Origin: Bacillota bacterium
Lineage (GTDB): Bacteria > Bacillota > TC1 > UBA5767
Reading direction: 5' to 3'
DNA: 34,115 nt
Assembly: GCA_007121025.1 (NCBI GenBank)
Contig: SKMO01000038.1
Location: 1-34,115 of the forward strand
In this document: positions 22,334 to 29,461 of the stretch, in pieces
How positions within the stretch are numbered: position 1 is the stretch's first letter
Layout: every line of letters starts with the position of its first letter
The notes under the pieces: model-generated
What the model saw: the letters and a program-made list of their open reading frames with translations, nothing else
Told to the model about the DNA's origin: nothing
Databases searched by the model: none
Translations under genes and position numbers: made by a program

Positions 22334-23695
22334 CTAACGTTGATCCATTCCCACGTAGGGTCGTCTGGGCGCCACACTTTTATATGCCGGACGAATGATC
22401 TTGCCCTGGTTCACCAATTCCTCAATCCGGTGAGCACTCCAGCCCACAATCCGCGAAATGGCGAAAATCGGCGTGTACAATTCCGGTGGAATGTTCAGCA
22501 TCCGGTAGGCGAACCCCGAATAGAAGTCCACATTGGCGCTGACCCCTTTGTAAATCCTGCGCTTTTCGGCAATCACCTTGGGGGCCAGCCGCTCCACCCG
22601 GTCATAGAGACCAAACTCCGCCTCCATCCCTTTTTCCCGGGCCAGAACCTCCACATGTTCCTTGAAGATCAACGAGCGGGGATCCGACACGGAATAGACC
22701 GCATGTCCCATTCCGTAGATCAGGCCGGACTGGTCAAAGGCCTGCCGGTCCAGCAGTCTGCCCAGATAGTCTTCAATCTGGGCTTCATCCTCCCAGTCTT
22801 TGACATTCCTCTTCATGTCTTCGAACATCTGGACAACCTTGAAGTTGGCCCCCCCGTGCCGGGGGCCTTTCAGCGACCCCAGGGCAGCGGCCACCACCGA
22901 ATACGTGTCCGACCCGGAGGACGTCACCACGTGCGTCACAAACGACGAGTTGTTTCCGCCGCCGTGCTCCGCATGAAGCACCAGTGCCAGATCCAGCAGT
23001 TTGGCTTCCAGCCGGGTGTACTGGCTGTCTGCCCGGAGCATGTGCAGGATGTTTTCAGCTGCCCCCAGTTCCGGCTTTGGAGCATGGATGTGCAGGCTCT
23101 TGCCCTGGAAATAATGTTCCAGGGCGTTATAGCTGTACACCGCAATCAGGGGAAAGCAGGCAATCAGCTTGAGGCACTGGACCAGAACGTTGTCGACCGA
23201 TGTGTTTTCCGGTTCCACGTCCGTGCTGTAAAGGGCCAGCACACTGCGGGCCATGGAATTCATAATGTCCCGGCTGGGCATCTTTAAAATCATGTCACTG
23301 ACGAAATTCTCGGACAGGCGGCGGTACCCTGACAGCAGCTGTTCGAACTCCGCCAGCTCCTCCCGTTTGGGCAATTCGCCGAACAACAGAAGATAAACGG
23401 TTTCCTCAAAGCCAAACCGGTCATCCCGCGCAAATCCCTTCACAATGTCAAAAATGTCCACGCCACGGTAAATCAGCCGTCCGGGAACCGGAACCAGCTC
23501 GCCCTCATCCACAATGTACGAATGGACCTCACCGATTTCCGTCAGGCCAACCAGAACCCCCCGGCCGTCCAGATCCCGCAGCCCCCGTTTCACCTCAAAG
23601 CGTTTATACAGTTCAGGATCAATCCTGCCCGTTTCCTGAATTTTCTTGCTGCGCTTGGACAGAAATCGCTCGTCCATACTTAAGAATTCTTCCAT
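22334..23695 (-). CDS. Citrate synthase (citrate/2-methylcitrate synthase family)
   Basis: 453 aa from the ATG at 23695, with AAAGGAGTGA upstream. It condenses oxaloacetate with acetyl-CoA to citrate (or propionyl-CoA to methylcitrate). Family blocks are GRLIYRGVDIFDIVKGFARD, VLHAEHGGGNNSSFVTHVVT, SVVAAALGSLKGPRHGGANF, IYGMGHAVYSVSDPRS and FYSGFAYRMLNIPPELYTPI. The catalytic His residues lie in AEHGGGN and GMGHAVY, and the Asp near DFYSGF. The N-terminal region (SKRSKKIQETGRIDPELYKR) is typical of the roughly 450-aa form found in Clostridia. It is monocistronic; no aconitase or isocitrate dehydrogenase gene is adjacent, so whether it feeds glutamate synthesis is inference. Citrate versus methylcitrate specificity cannot be decided here. 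Confidence 0.93.
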   Translation of the reverse strand: MEEFLSMDERFLSKRSKKIQETGRIDPELYKRFEVKRGLRDLDGRGVLVGLTEIGEVHSYIVDEGELVPVPGRLIYRGVDIFDIVKGFARDDRFGFEETVYLLLFGELPKREELAEFEQLLSGYRRLSENFVSDMILKMPSRDIMNSMARSVLALYSTDVEPENTSVDNVLVQCLKLIACFPLIAVYSYNALEHYFQGKSLHIHAPKPELGAAENILHMLRADSQYTRLEAKLLDLALVLHAEHGGGNNSSFVTHVVTSSGSDTYSVVAAALGSLKGPRHGGANFKVVQMFEDMKRNVKDWEDEAQIEDYLGRLLDRQAFDQSGLIYGMGHAVYSVSDPRSLIFKEHVEVLAREKGMEAEFGLYDRVERLAPKVIAEKRRIYKGVSANVDFYSGFAYRMLNIPPELYTPIFAISRIVGWSAHRIEELVNQGKIIRPAYKSVAPRRPYVGMDQR

Positions 23696-23720
23696 GGTTT
23701 CACTCCTTTGCATGCTTGTC

Positions 23721-23766
23721 ACACCGGTCGGTGTCCGGGATCCCTGATCCCTGTTCAATCATTATA
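23721..23766 (-). promoter_or_regulatory. Citrate synthase promoter and 14-bp inverted repeat in its leader
   Basis: On the minus strand the -10 is TATAAT (23761-23766), with a weak -35 TTTTGT 17 bp upstream. Downstream, ACACCG (23721-23726) and CGGTGT (23729-23734) form an inverted repeat two bases apart, placed where a repressor could block transcription. Confidence 0.5.
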
Positions 23767-23825
23767 TAGAAAAAACCGGATCAACAAAAGCGGTCCGCCC
23801 GTTTTGATGCCACGACATTTCTGTG

Positions 23826-23874
23826 CAGGATACAAAGGAAGCCTCCCCAGTGGGGAGGCTTCCTTTGTATCCTG
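23826..23874 (-). terminator. 23-bp-stem terminator after the lipoprotein gene
   Basis: Arms 23826-23848 and 23852-23874 are perfect reverse complements with a 3-base loop, starting 12 bp beyond the lipoprotein stop. There is no separate U-tract. Confidence 0.75.
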
Positions 23875-23885
23875 CCTGTCTTGTA

Positions 23886-24392
23886 CTACTGAACGGAGAT
23901 GTCTCCGGAAACCGTGGCGTCTTCCATGGAGAACGAACCTTCATAGGCCGCATCGGCGAAAATCACATTGCCTTCCACCGTAGCCCCGATCAGTCTGAAC
24001 CCGTCTGCTTCCACCAGAATGTCACCCACAACAGTTCCACCCTGGATCCGGGCGTTTTCACTGCGGATCACCAGCCGGTCCACGGTCAGAGTATACCGAT
24101 CCGTAACATTCCGGTCAGCATCCTGAGCATAGAGCGCGATTTTCCGGTCCACAACGTCTCTGTTTTCGAAATCACCATCCAGAACAACGTCCCCGTCAAT
24201 GGTGATATCATCCAGTGCGGCGACGATCCAGGTGCCGTCTGCAGCGGCTGCAGCTTCAAACTCATCTGCACTGGCCACCACGGACGCTGCTGTCGTCCCG
24301 TCTGTTGCCGGTTGCTCCGATGCACCGCAGCCGGCCAGGAAACCAAGGACCAGCAGGCCCACCAACAAGACACCAAACCATTTCAATTTCAT
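23886..24392 (-). CDS. Lipoprotein with short beta-helix-like repeats
   Basis: 168 aa from the ATG at 24392; a TTG one codon earlier is also possible, and GGAGGAG lies upstream. The signal ends VLGFLAGCGAS, a lipobox with Cys at about residue 22. The mature part, from DEFEAAAAADGTWIVAALDD on, has repeating short strands such as ITIDGDVVLDGDFENRDVVD, ARIQGGTVVGDILVEADGF, RLIGATVEGNVIFADAAYEG and SFSMEDATVSGDISVQ. This resembles a small right-handed beta-helix or polymer-forming fold, with a pattern close to the beta-helical part of the protein at the right edge of the window. A surface-exposed structural or binding role is inferred. It is monocistronic. Confidence 0.85.
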   Translation of the reverse strand: MKLKWFGVLLVGLLVLGFLAGCGASEQPATDGTTAASVVASADEFEAAAAADGTWIVAALDDITIDGDVVLDGDFENRDVVDRKIALYAQDADRNVTDRYTLTVDRLVIRSENARIQGGTVVGDILVEADGFRLIGATVEGNVIFADAAYEGSFSMEDATVSGDISVQ

Positions 24393-24473
24393 CAATGTTC
24401 TCTCCTCCTATACCTTAACGACGTTTGATCGTTTTCATTTTTGGAACAACTAGTGAAAATTCGTTCTTTCTAT

Positions 24474-24501
24474 ATCATACTACTTTTGTCGCCTTTGTCA
24501 A
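24474..24501 (-). promoter_or_regulatory. Sigma-A promoter of the beta-helix lipoprotein gene
   Basis: On the minus strand TTGACA (24496-24501), a 16-bp spacer and TATGAT (24474-24479), about 80 bp before the start. Confidence 0.75.
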
Positions 24502-24657
24502 CCGGAAAAGTTGTCCGACATCCAGTCGATATGTGCCCCTTTCGCGCCAGGGACCATGGCACCTGTCCGGAAGCGTTTTCACAAAAAAACAAACAATCAA
24601 TCAGACGGTCGTGAACGATTTCTCAATCCATTTTCTCCCGTTCATTCGCATTCGAAT

Positions 24658-24707
24658 CCAAAGAAAGAAGGGAACCGGGCGTTTGCCCGGTTCCCTTCTT
24701 TCTTTGG
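24658..24707 (-). terminator. 23-bp-stem terminator after the RDD/lipoprotein operon
   Basis: Arms 24658-24680 and 24685-24707 are exact reverse complements with a GTTT loop, 24 bp past the stop at 24731. On the minus strand the second arm ends in CTTCTTTCTTTGG, so the U-rich part is within the stem. Confidence 0.85.
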
Positions 24708-24730
24708 CTTCACGAAGCCATCTCTCAGTT

Positions 24731-25189
24731 TCACCCGGAAGGTCCTGTCATCAGGACCACTTCCGTCACATCTTCAGAAACCTCTGTAATGAAGACGTAG
24801 AGTTCCTCGTCAATCAGCAGAGCGTCCAGGGAGAAATTCTCGTCCCCGGCTTCCACGGTTTGAAGGATCTCCCATCCCCCTTCTTCCAGTTGTGCATTCA
24901 TGTAATCAAACACAGCCCGGGGAGTGCTTGACGTCCAGATCACCAGGACGCTGTCCGGCAGGTCGCCTCCGTCCGGGATCTGGATGTCACCCCCCGGCAG
25001 GGGAACCACTGCCGGAAAACCCCGGCTCCGCGGATAAGCAGGCGGCGTCAGTTCACCCTCCACCGGCGCCAGATCACGGTTCTCCGCGCCTGGAGATGTT
25101 TCCCGGGCCGGGGAAGCACACCCCATCAGCAGAAGAAACGCCAGCAGCAGGGCCAGCCCTCTTCCGGCAACCCTACTCTTCCCGCTCAT
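24731..25189 (-). CDS. Small lipoprotein, function unknown
   Basis: 152 aa from the ATG at 25189, which overlaps the RDD stop by 17 bases; an ATG at 25210 is possible but has no ribosome site. The signal is GLALLLAFLLLMGCASP, with the lipobox Cys near residue 25. After a Pro/Glu-rich spacer come YPRSRGFPAVVPLPGGDIQI, VLVIWTSSTPRAVFDYMNAQ, LEEGGWEILQTVEAGDENFS and ELYVFITEVSEDVTEVVLM. The pattern of a helix after a strand and then GGW recalls small extracytoplasmic proteins of unknown function found in many bacteria. It is second in a two-gene operon after the RDD protein. Confidence 0.8.
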   Translation of the reverse strand: MSGKSRVAGRGLALLLAFLLLMGCASPARETSPGAENRDLAPVEGELTPPAYPRSRGFPAVVPLPGGDIQIPDGGDLPDSVLVIWTSSTPRAVFDYMNAQLEEGGWEILQTVEAGDENFSLDALLIDEELYVFITEVSEDVTEVVLMTGPSG

Positions 25190-25679
25190 CGTCCGGAGCC
25201 TGGAAATCATCGGTCGACGGTTTCAGTTCCGCCGGACCGGCCGTCAGGTCATCTGCAGTCAACACATCGTCCAGCATGACCACCTGGGTATCCGCCCACT
25301 GGTCACCCACCCGTCGCCCCTTGGGGTCGTTGAGCACCTTGACCAACTCGATGATCAGCACCACCAACCCCACCAGGGGGGCAATCACCCAGCCCAGAAT
25401 CGGCACGATCATGATGGCCGCCGGAATGGCAAAAATGATGTTTCGCTGCACAGACACACGGTAATCCGCAGGTTTCCCTGCACCGTCGACCACCTGCAGT
25501 TTCATCACCCGCTTGCCCAGACTCTGCCCTTCGAACAGCCCGTCCTTGAACAGCAGATAAATCGTGCTGGCGATGGCCCCCAGTATGGGGATCAGCGTGG
25601 ACACCAACGAACTTAAGACACCATCAATAAGAGCAGCAACAAACCGGGCACCCAGGTCTGCTTTTGGGTATTCCTTCAA
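25173..25679 (-). CDS. RDD-family membrane protein
   Basis: 168 aa. I prefer the TTG at 25679, eight bases after AGGAGG; a GTG at 25688 lies inside that ribosome site. RDD features are ADLGARFVAALIDGVLSSLV (the Arg and Asp of helix 1), LFEGQSLGKRVMKLQVVDGA and YRVSVQRNIIFAIPAAIMIV, followed by WVIAPLVGLVVLIIELVKVL and DPKGRRVGDQWADTQVV (final Asp region). Three to four helices are visible. The C-terminal 35 residues are acidic and soluble. Some RDD proteins act in ion exchange, but most are uncharacterised. It overlaps the lipoprotein gene, so a membrane partnership with it is plausible. Confidence 0.9.
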   Translation of the reverse strand: MKEYPKADLGARFVAALIDGVLSSLVSTLIPILGAIASTIYLLFKDGLFEGQSLGKRVMKLQVVDGAGKPADYRVSVQRNIIFAIPAAIMIVPILGWVIAPLVGLVVLIIELVKVLNDPKGRRVGDQWADTQVVMLDDVLTADDLTAGPAELKPSTDDFQAPDDEREE

Positions 25680-25705
25680 ACCACTCACCTCCTGTCTTCA
25701 TGTAT

Positions 25706-25725
25706 GAAGCTCCCTTTGGAGCTTC
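25706..25725. repeat. 8-bp inverted repeat in the RDD gene leader
   Basis: GAAGCTCC (25706-25713) and GGAGCTTC (25718-25725) with loop CTTT. It is 16 bp upstream of the RDD ribosome site and could be a leader hairpin or the left-end hairpin of an IS605-derived remnant ending at 25839. Confidence 0.5.
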
Positions 25726-25804
25726 CTTGGTATACATAATTCTTCGTTTCCCGCCCATGTCCTTTGCTTTACGGATTTTTTCCAGTTTTTTTACCGAAAT
25801 GCGT

Positions 25805-25839
25805 CGAAAGCCCCTGGCTTTAGCCATGGGGAGTGTCAA
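25805..25839 (+). mobile_element. Orphan IS200/IS605-type right-end-like hairpin
   Basis: CCCC (25811-25814) and TGGC (25815-25818) pair with GCCA (25823-25826) and GGGG (25828-25831), leaving one bulged T (25827). AGTG and then TCAA (25836-25839) follow. A stem of this form with a bulged base, closing GGGGAG and a TCAA-type cleavage site is characteristic of the right ends of IS200/IS605 elements, and of the 3' end of TnpB guide RNAs. No transposase gene is present, so this would be a remnant or a miniature element. Confidence 0.5.
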
Positions 25840-25888
25840 CCCTGATTGACGGTTTTGGACGTTTGCTGTCCACCCAGCGGCAATTTGC

Positions 25889-25894
25889 TATAAT
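25889..25894 (+). promoter_or_regulatory. Extended -10 promoter of the two-component operon
   Basis: TATAAT (25889-25894) is preceded by TGC, forming an extended -10. A recognisable -35 at 17 bp is lacking (the nearest is TTGCTG at 20 bp). The first gene starts 34 bp downstream. Confidence 0.6.
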
Positions 25895-25927
25895 GGACAC
25901 AGCAAGCACTGCAAAAAGGAGGCTCCC

Positions 25928-26596
25928 ATGGAACAACCAATCCGCGTCCTGCTGGTGGATGACCACCCCCTGTTTCGCCAGGGTGTGCGTTTCTGTCTGG
26001 AAGACAACCCGCAGATCGAACTGGCCGGTGAGGCCCCGGACGGTCCCGGGGCTCTGCGCTGGCTGAACGAACACCGGGCAGACCTGGTCCTGATGGACCT
26101 TCGAATGCCCGGCATGGACGGCATCCAGACCACCACCGCCCTCCGGAAGCGCTGGCCGGATCTGCCGGTTCTCATGCTCACCAGCGAAGACGGGGCCTCG
26201 GGCATCCGGGACGCCCTCAACGCCGGTGCCGGTGGCTACTGTCTCAAAGATGCCCCCCCGGAAGAGCTGACCCGGGCCATCGAAGCGGTGGCCGGAGGCG
26301 GAACCTACCTGGGCCGCGGTGTGGATCCCCGTGTTTTAAGGGAAGAACCCCCAACCGCAAGTTCTCCCACTCCCGGGAAAACTCCCGGCGGGCCGGAGCT
26401 GACTCCCCGGGAGTGGGAGGTCCTGGATCTGGTGGCCCAGGGGTTGGGCAACCGCCAGATCGCTGCCCGGCTGACCGTCAGCGAGAAAACGGTCAAAACC
26501 CACATGGCTCATATACTGGACAAACTGGACGTGACCACCCGGACCCAGGCAGCTCTCTGGGCCCACAACCATCCGGAGAGGAGGCCCCTCAGTTGA
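25928..26596 (+). CDS. NarL/FixJ-type response regulator
   Basis: 222 aa; the ATG at 25928 has AAAGGAGG upstream. The receiver domain has Asp11-Asp12 (VLLVDDHPLF), phospho-acceptor Asp57 (VLMDLRMPGMDG), the Thr/Ser of MLTSEDG, and the switch Lys in YCLKDAPPEE. After a Pro/Ser/Thr linker (residues about 138-152) comes a LuxR-type helix-turn-helix: ELTPREWEVLDLVAQGLGNR, then QIAARLTVSEKTVKTHMAHI. It is activated by the kinase encoded next, whose TTG start overlaps this stop. The target genes are unknown; the adjacent membrane protein gene at 27778 has its own leader. Confidence 0.95.
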   Translation: MEQPIRVLLVDDHPLFRQGVRFCLEDNPQIELAGEAPDGPGALRWLNEHRADLVLMDLRMPGMDGIQTTTALRKRWPDLPVLMLTSEDGASGIRDALNAGAGGYCLKDAPPEELTRAIEAVAGGGTYLGRGVDPRVLREEPPTASSPTPGKTPGGPELTPREWEVLDLVAQGLGNRQIAARLTVSEKTVKTHMAHILDKLDVTTRTQAALWAHNHPERRPLS

Positions 26597-27645
26597 TCAC
26601 AAAAACAGCCGGAATCGGTTTTCTCATCGGCCTGATGTTCTCCCTGGTCGCCCTGTTCACCGGGATACAGATGGACGCCTGGATACTGGTGGCCATCCCG
26701 GCGGCCACGGCCGCAATGAGCGCTCTGGGCACCCTGGTGTCCATGGCCACCAGTGAAGCCCTGGCCCGCCGGACCCGGCTTCGGACACCCTTTTGCGAAA
26801 TTGCCGGGTTTTTGACGGCCGCCCTGGTCAACACGCTGATCGTCATTCTGGTTCTGGCGCTGTTCGGCCAGGTCCGTCTCCACCCGGGTCTTCTGGTGGG
26901 ACTGCTGATGGGGCTGGGAACCGGGGCTCTGTATGGACTTTACGCCTACCGGATGGGACGGATGGAAGATGAGATGGCCGTCCTGCGGACACTCCACGAA
27001 AAGCAGCAGGAGCTTCAGGACGTCCAGCGCCGCCTGGCCATGACCGAAGAACGAAACCGCATGAGCAGAGAACTCCACGACTCCGTGGCCCAGGGACTTC
27101 AGGGCATGCTCCTGTCCCTGGGAACCCTGCGCCGGCGGCTGACCGACCCGGCAGCCGACACCACGGAGATCCTTGATCACCTGGAACTTTCCGCCCGGAC
27201 CACCCTGGACGATCTGCGCTGCCTGATCACAGAACTGAGCCCCTCACTTCTCACCGAAGAAGGACTGATGCGGTCCCTGCAGATCCAGGCGGATCTCTTC
27301 TCCGCCAGAAACGGCATCCCCGTTCAGGCCGACCTCCGGCTTTCAGGTCCCCTGCCCCCTGCCCGGGAACTGGTCATCTACCGGATCGCCCAGGAAGCTC
27401 TGGCCAACGTAGAGAAACACGCCCAGGCGGCATCCGTCTCCCTGGCCCTGACCGGCGGACCCCAGGAAACCACCACCCTGACCATCCGCGACGACGGACG
27501 GGGCATGGACCCCCGCCAGAACTTCCGGGGCCACGGCCTGTCCAACATGCGCCGACGGGCCGAAGAAGCGGGAGCAGCGTTTCGACTGGACACCGGCCCC
27601 CTGCAGGGCACCACAATCAGCATCAGATTCGGACCAGAGGAATGA
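26593..27645 (+). CDS. HisKA_3-type sensor histidine kinase
   Basis: 350 aa from the TTG at 26593, eight bases after AGGAGG, overlapping the regulator stop (TTGA). The N-terminal third has four membrane helices in pairs (FLIGLMFSLVALFTG, WILVAIPAATAAMSALGTLV, FLTAALVNTLIVILVLALFG, LLVGLLMGLGTGALYGLYAY) and almost no extracellular domain, so it probably senses within the membrane. A coiled coil (about 124-150) leads to the phospho-acceptor His162 in ERNRMSRELHDSVAQGLQGM, the HisKA_3 dimerisation motif. The ATPase has AQEALANVEKHAQA (N box), DDGRGMD (G1) and GHGLSNMRRRAEEAG (G2). Layout resembles LiaS/DesK-like kinases. The regulator-before-kinase order is less common for this class. Confidence 0.94.
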   Translation: MITKTAGIGFLIGLMFSLVALFTGIQMDAWILVAIPAATAAMSALGTLVSMATSEALARRTRLRTPFCEIAGFLTAALVNTLIVILVLALFGQVRLHPGLLVGLLMGLGTGALYGLYAYRMGRMEDEMAVLRTLHEKQQELQDVQRRLAMTEERNRMSRELHDSVAQGLQGMLLSLGTLRRRLTDPAADTTEILDHLELSARTTLDDLRCLITELSPSLLTEEGLMRSLQIQADLFSARNGIPVQADLRLSGPLPPARELVIYRIAQEALANVEKHAQAASVSLALTGGPQETTTLTIRDDGRGMDPRQNFRGHGLSNMRRRAEEAGAAFRLDTGPLQGTTISIRFGPEE

Positions 27646-27673
27646 GATGGAAAATCATCCTTTTGGACCACGT

Positions 27674-27701
27674 AAAATCGGCCTTCCGGCCGATTTTTTT
27701 T
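27674..27701 (+). terminator. Intrinsic terminator after the kinase gene
   Basis: AAAATCGGCC (27674-27683), a TTCC loop, GGCCGATTTT (27688-27697), then further T residues to 27701: a textbook terminator 28 bp beyond the stop. Confidence 0.95.
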
Positions 27702-27777
27702 GCTCCCGGCTGTCTTACAATGAAGTCAGATCCGGAAGACAACATCTCTGGACAATCCAACCCAAGGAGTGAATCCC

Positions 27778-28755
27778 ATGAATCGAAAAACCCTCTCTGC
27801 CCCTGTTTGGCTCGGCCTGTTTACCGGCCTGTCCCTACTTTGCTACCTGCTGGCGGCCACCCTCTTTCTGCCTGTCCAGTCCCTCCTGCCGGCGGGAGGT
27901 TCCCTGAACCTGGCCTTCTACCGCCCCTACGTGCTCACGGAACCTCTGGTTCTTCTGGGGCACGCTCTGCGCTTTCTCCTGATGGGCGCCCTGCTTCTGT
28001 TTCTGCGTCCTGCCATCCCGGAAAAACAGCGGGGAAGCCGGACCGTCTTTGGCCTCCTCTGGGGTCTGGCCCTGCTGCTGTCCCTGGAGCCCCAGCCCGG
28101 ATCGGTTGAAGGAATGATCTATCTGCAGGCCACCGTCTGGGAACACGGTCTGGTGCTTCTCTATACCGGCGGACAAACCGTCCTTCTGATAACACTGCTG
28201 CGCCGGATCACCGGTGGGCTGCTTCCCCGGAAGGAAACCCCGGCCGCTGCGACCACCCCTCTGCCGGAGCGGGGAACCTGGATTCGCTGGACCCTGATCT
28301 ATGTGGCTGTCTACTGGGTGGTCGGGAGTGTCTTCTACAATTTCAGCGGCTACCAGGAAGCCCTGGCCACCATGGAAGAACTGTCCATGTTCCGGCCCCT
28401 GGAAAACATTCCGGCTGTTCTGGCCGTCTTCCTGGGCCAGTTTGTCCGCGGCCCCCTGTTGCTGCTCTTTCTCTGGCCCCTGCGCAGCCTCTGGCTGATC
28501 CCCGGACGGAGGGGCATGGTACTGTTCGTTCTCCTGCTTGGCTTCACGGTTCTCGGAGGCTACGGCGTTCTTCCGGCGATGACCAGTGGTCTGGGACAGA
28601 TGTCGCCCGCTGATTACCTCGCCGGTCTGGCCATTGGCATACCTGAACTGCTGGCCCAGTCGCTGCTCTTTTCCTGGCTGTTCGTCCGGCTGGAAACAAG
28701 ACGCCGGGCCCGTGCAGAAAGAAACGCCCCATCGGAGGTGTCCCCATGCGCCTGA
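27778..28755 (+). CDS. Polytopic membrane protein, function unknown
   Basis: 325 aa from the ATG at 27778, with AAGGAG upstream; an earlier ATG at 27769 overlaps the ribosome site. About eight hydrophobic helices are visible, for example LGLFTGLSLLCYLLAATLFL, LLMGALLLFL, VFGLLWGLALLLSL, LVLLYTGGQTVLLITLLRRI, WTLIYVAVYWVVGSVFYNFS, LAVFLGQFVRGPLLLLFLWP and VLFVLLLGFTVLGGYGVLPA. A charged loop precedes the C-terminal half. I recognise no transporter or enzyme motif. It overlaps the GNAT gene by ten bases, so the two are probably co-translated and may act together. Confidence 0.85.
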   Translation: MNRKTLSAPVWLGLFTGLSLLCYLLAATLFLPVQSLLPAGGSLNLAFYRPYVLTEPLVLLGHALRFLLMGALLLFLRPAIPEKQRGSRTVFGLLWGLALLLSLEPQPGSVEGMIYLQATVWEHGLVLLYTGGQTVLLITLLRRITGGLLPRKETPAAATTPLPERGTWIRWTLIYVAVYWVVGSVFYNFSGYQEALATMEELSMFRPLENIPAVLAVFLGQFVRGPLLLLFLWPLRSLWLIPGRRGMVLFVLLLGFTVLGGYGVLPAMTSGLGQMSPADYLAGLAIGIPELLAQSLLFSWLFVRLETRRRARAERNAPSEVSPCA

Positions 28756-29354
28756 CACTCGAACCCTTCCATCCGGACCGGCATGACCCTGACCTGGTGG
28801 CCGCTCTTCTCTACGATGCTGATCCACTGTTCAACGCTCTGGTGTTTGGTCCTCCGGAAGAAGGCCGGGCGGTCCTGCGGCAGATGCTTGATGAACAGTC
28901 CGGATACTTCCAGACCCCTTACCTGTCATGCGCCGTGTCTGACGGACAGCTCGCTGGGGTGATCGTTCTGATCCGGGCCCGGGACATGAAGACTCTGGAC
29001 CGGCAGTCCTCGGACCTGTTCCGGCGGACCATGGGCACCCTGACCGTCCTGAACAAAATGCCCCTGTTTCTCCGGATGGCCCGGCTCAACGCACCTCCGC
29101 CGTCCCCGGACAGTCTCTGCGTCCATATGCTCTGTGTCCATCCGGACTGGCGGGGCCGTCAGGTGGGCAGCTGGCTTCTAAGCCAGGCCATCTTGCAGTC
29201 CGGCGGGCATCCGCTCTACCTCTACGTGGGTTCCACCAACCGGAGGGCCCAAACCTTTTACCACCGCCACGGGTTCAGGCCGGTCGACGAGCGGACTCTT
29301 CGCCTCCGGGACCGGATCTACGGGCTCCAGTCCCTGGTGCGCACCGGTCCCTGA
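28746..29354 (+). CDS. GNAT-family N-acetyltransferase
   Basis: 202 aa; the ATG at 28746 follows CGGAGGTG and overlaps the membrane protein gene. The acetyl-CoA-binding motif A is clear: LCVHMLCVHPDWRGRQVG followed by SWLLSQAILQ (about residues 120-148), with the Q/RxxGxG/A-type turn as RGRQVGS. Motif B is YLYVGSTNRRAQTFYHRHGF, and RPVDERTL follows. The first 115 residues form a longer than usual N-terminal part (ALLYDADPLFNALVFGPPEE). The acceptor substrate cannot be predicted. Confidence 0.92.
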   Translation: MRLTLEPFHPDRHDPDLVAALLYDADPLFNALVFGPPEEGRAVLRQMLDEQSGYFQTPYLSCAVSDGQLAGVIVLIRARDMKTLDRQSSDLFRRTMGTLTVLNKMPLFLRMARLNAPPPSPDSLCVHMLCVHPDWRGRQVGSWLLSQAILQSGGHPLYLYVGSTNRRAQTFYHRHGFRPVDERTLRLRDRIYGLQSLVRTGP

Positions 29355-29361
29355 AAGGGCA

Positions 29362-29403
29362 CGGAAGGCGGGGGCAGCATTCACAGCTGCACCCCGCCTT
29401 CCG
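29362..29403. terminator. Terminator between the GNAT gene and mutY
   Basis: CGGAAGGCGGGG (29362-29373) pairs with CCCCGCCTTCCG (29392-29403), and inside GCAGC pairs with GCTGC around a 7-base loop, with one bulged A. GGTTT follows. It sits 8 bp past the GNAT stop, in a convergent gap. Confidence 0.8.
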
Positions 29404-29461
29404 GTTTCCATTCCAGTCTTTCACTTCCGCGCATTTCAGGGCGCCGGACTCCGGACAAATC

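Noticed and set aside
22199-23287. 362-codon plus-strand frame opposite citrate synthase
   Set aside because: It begins inside the terminator hairpin and runs antisense to a clear citrate synthase.
25624-25839. Small basic minus-strand frame overlapping the RDD start
   Set aside because: It overlaps the hairpins and RDD leader in another frame, has no ribosome site, and is probably non-coding.
27835-28827. 330-codon minus-strand frame opposite the polytopic membrane protein
   Set aside because: Gln/Gly-rich with no motif; complement of leucine-rich membrane helix codons.
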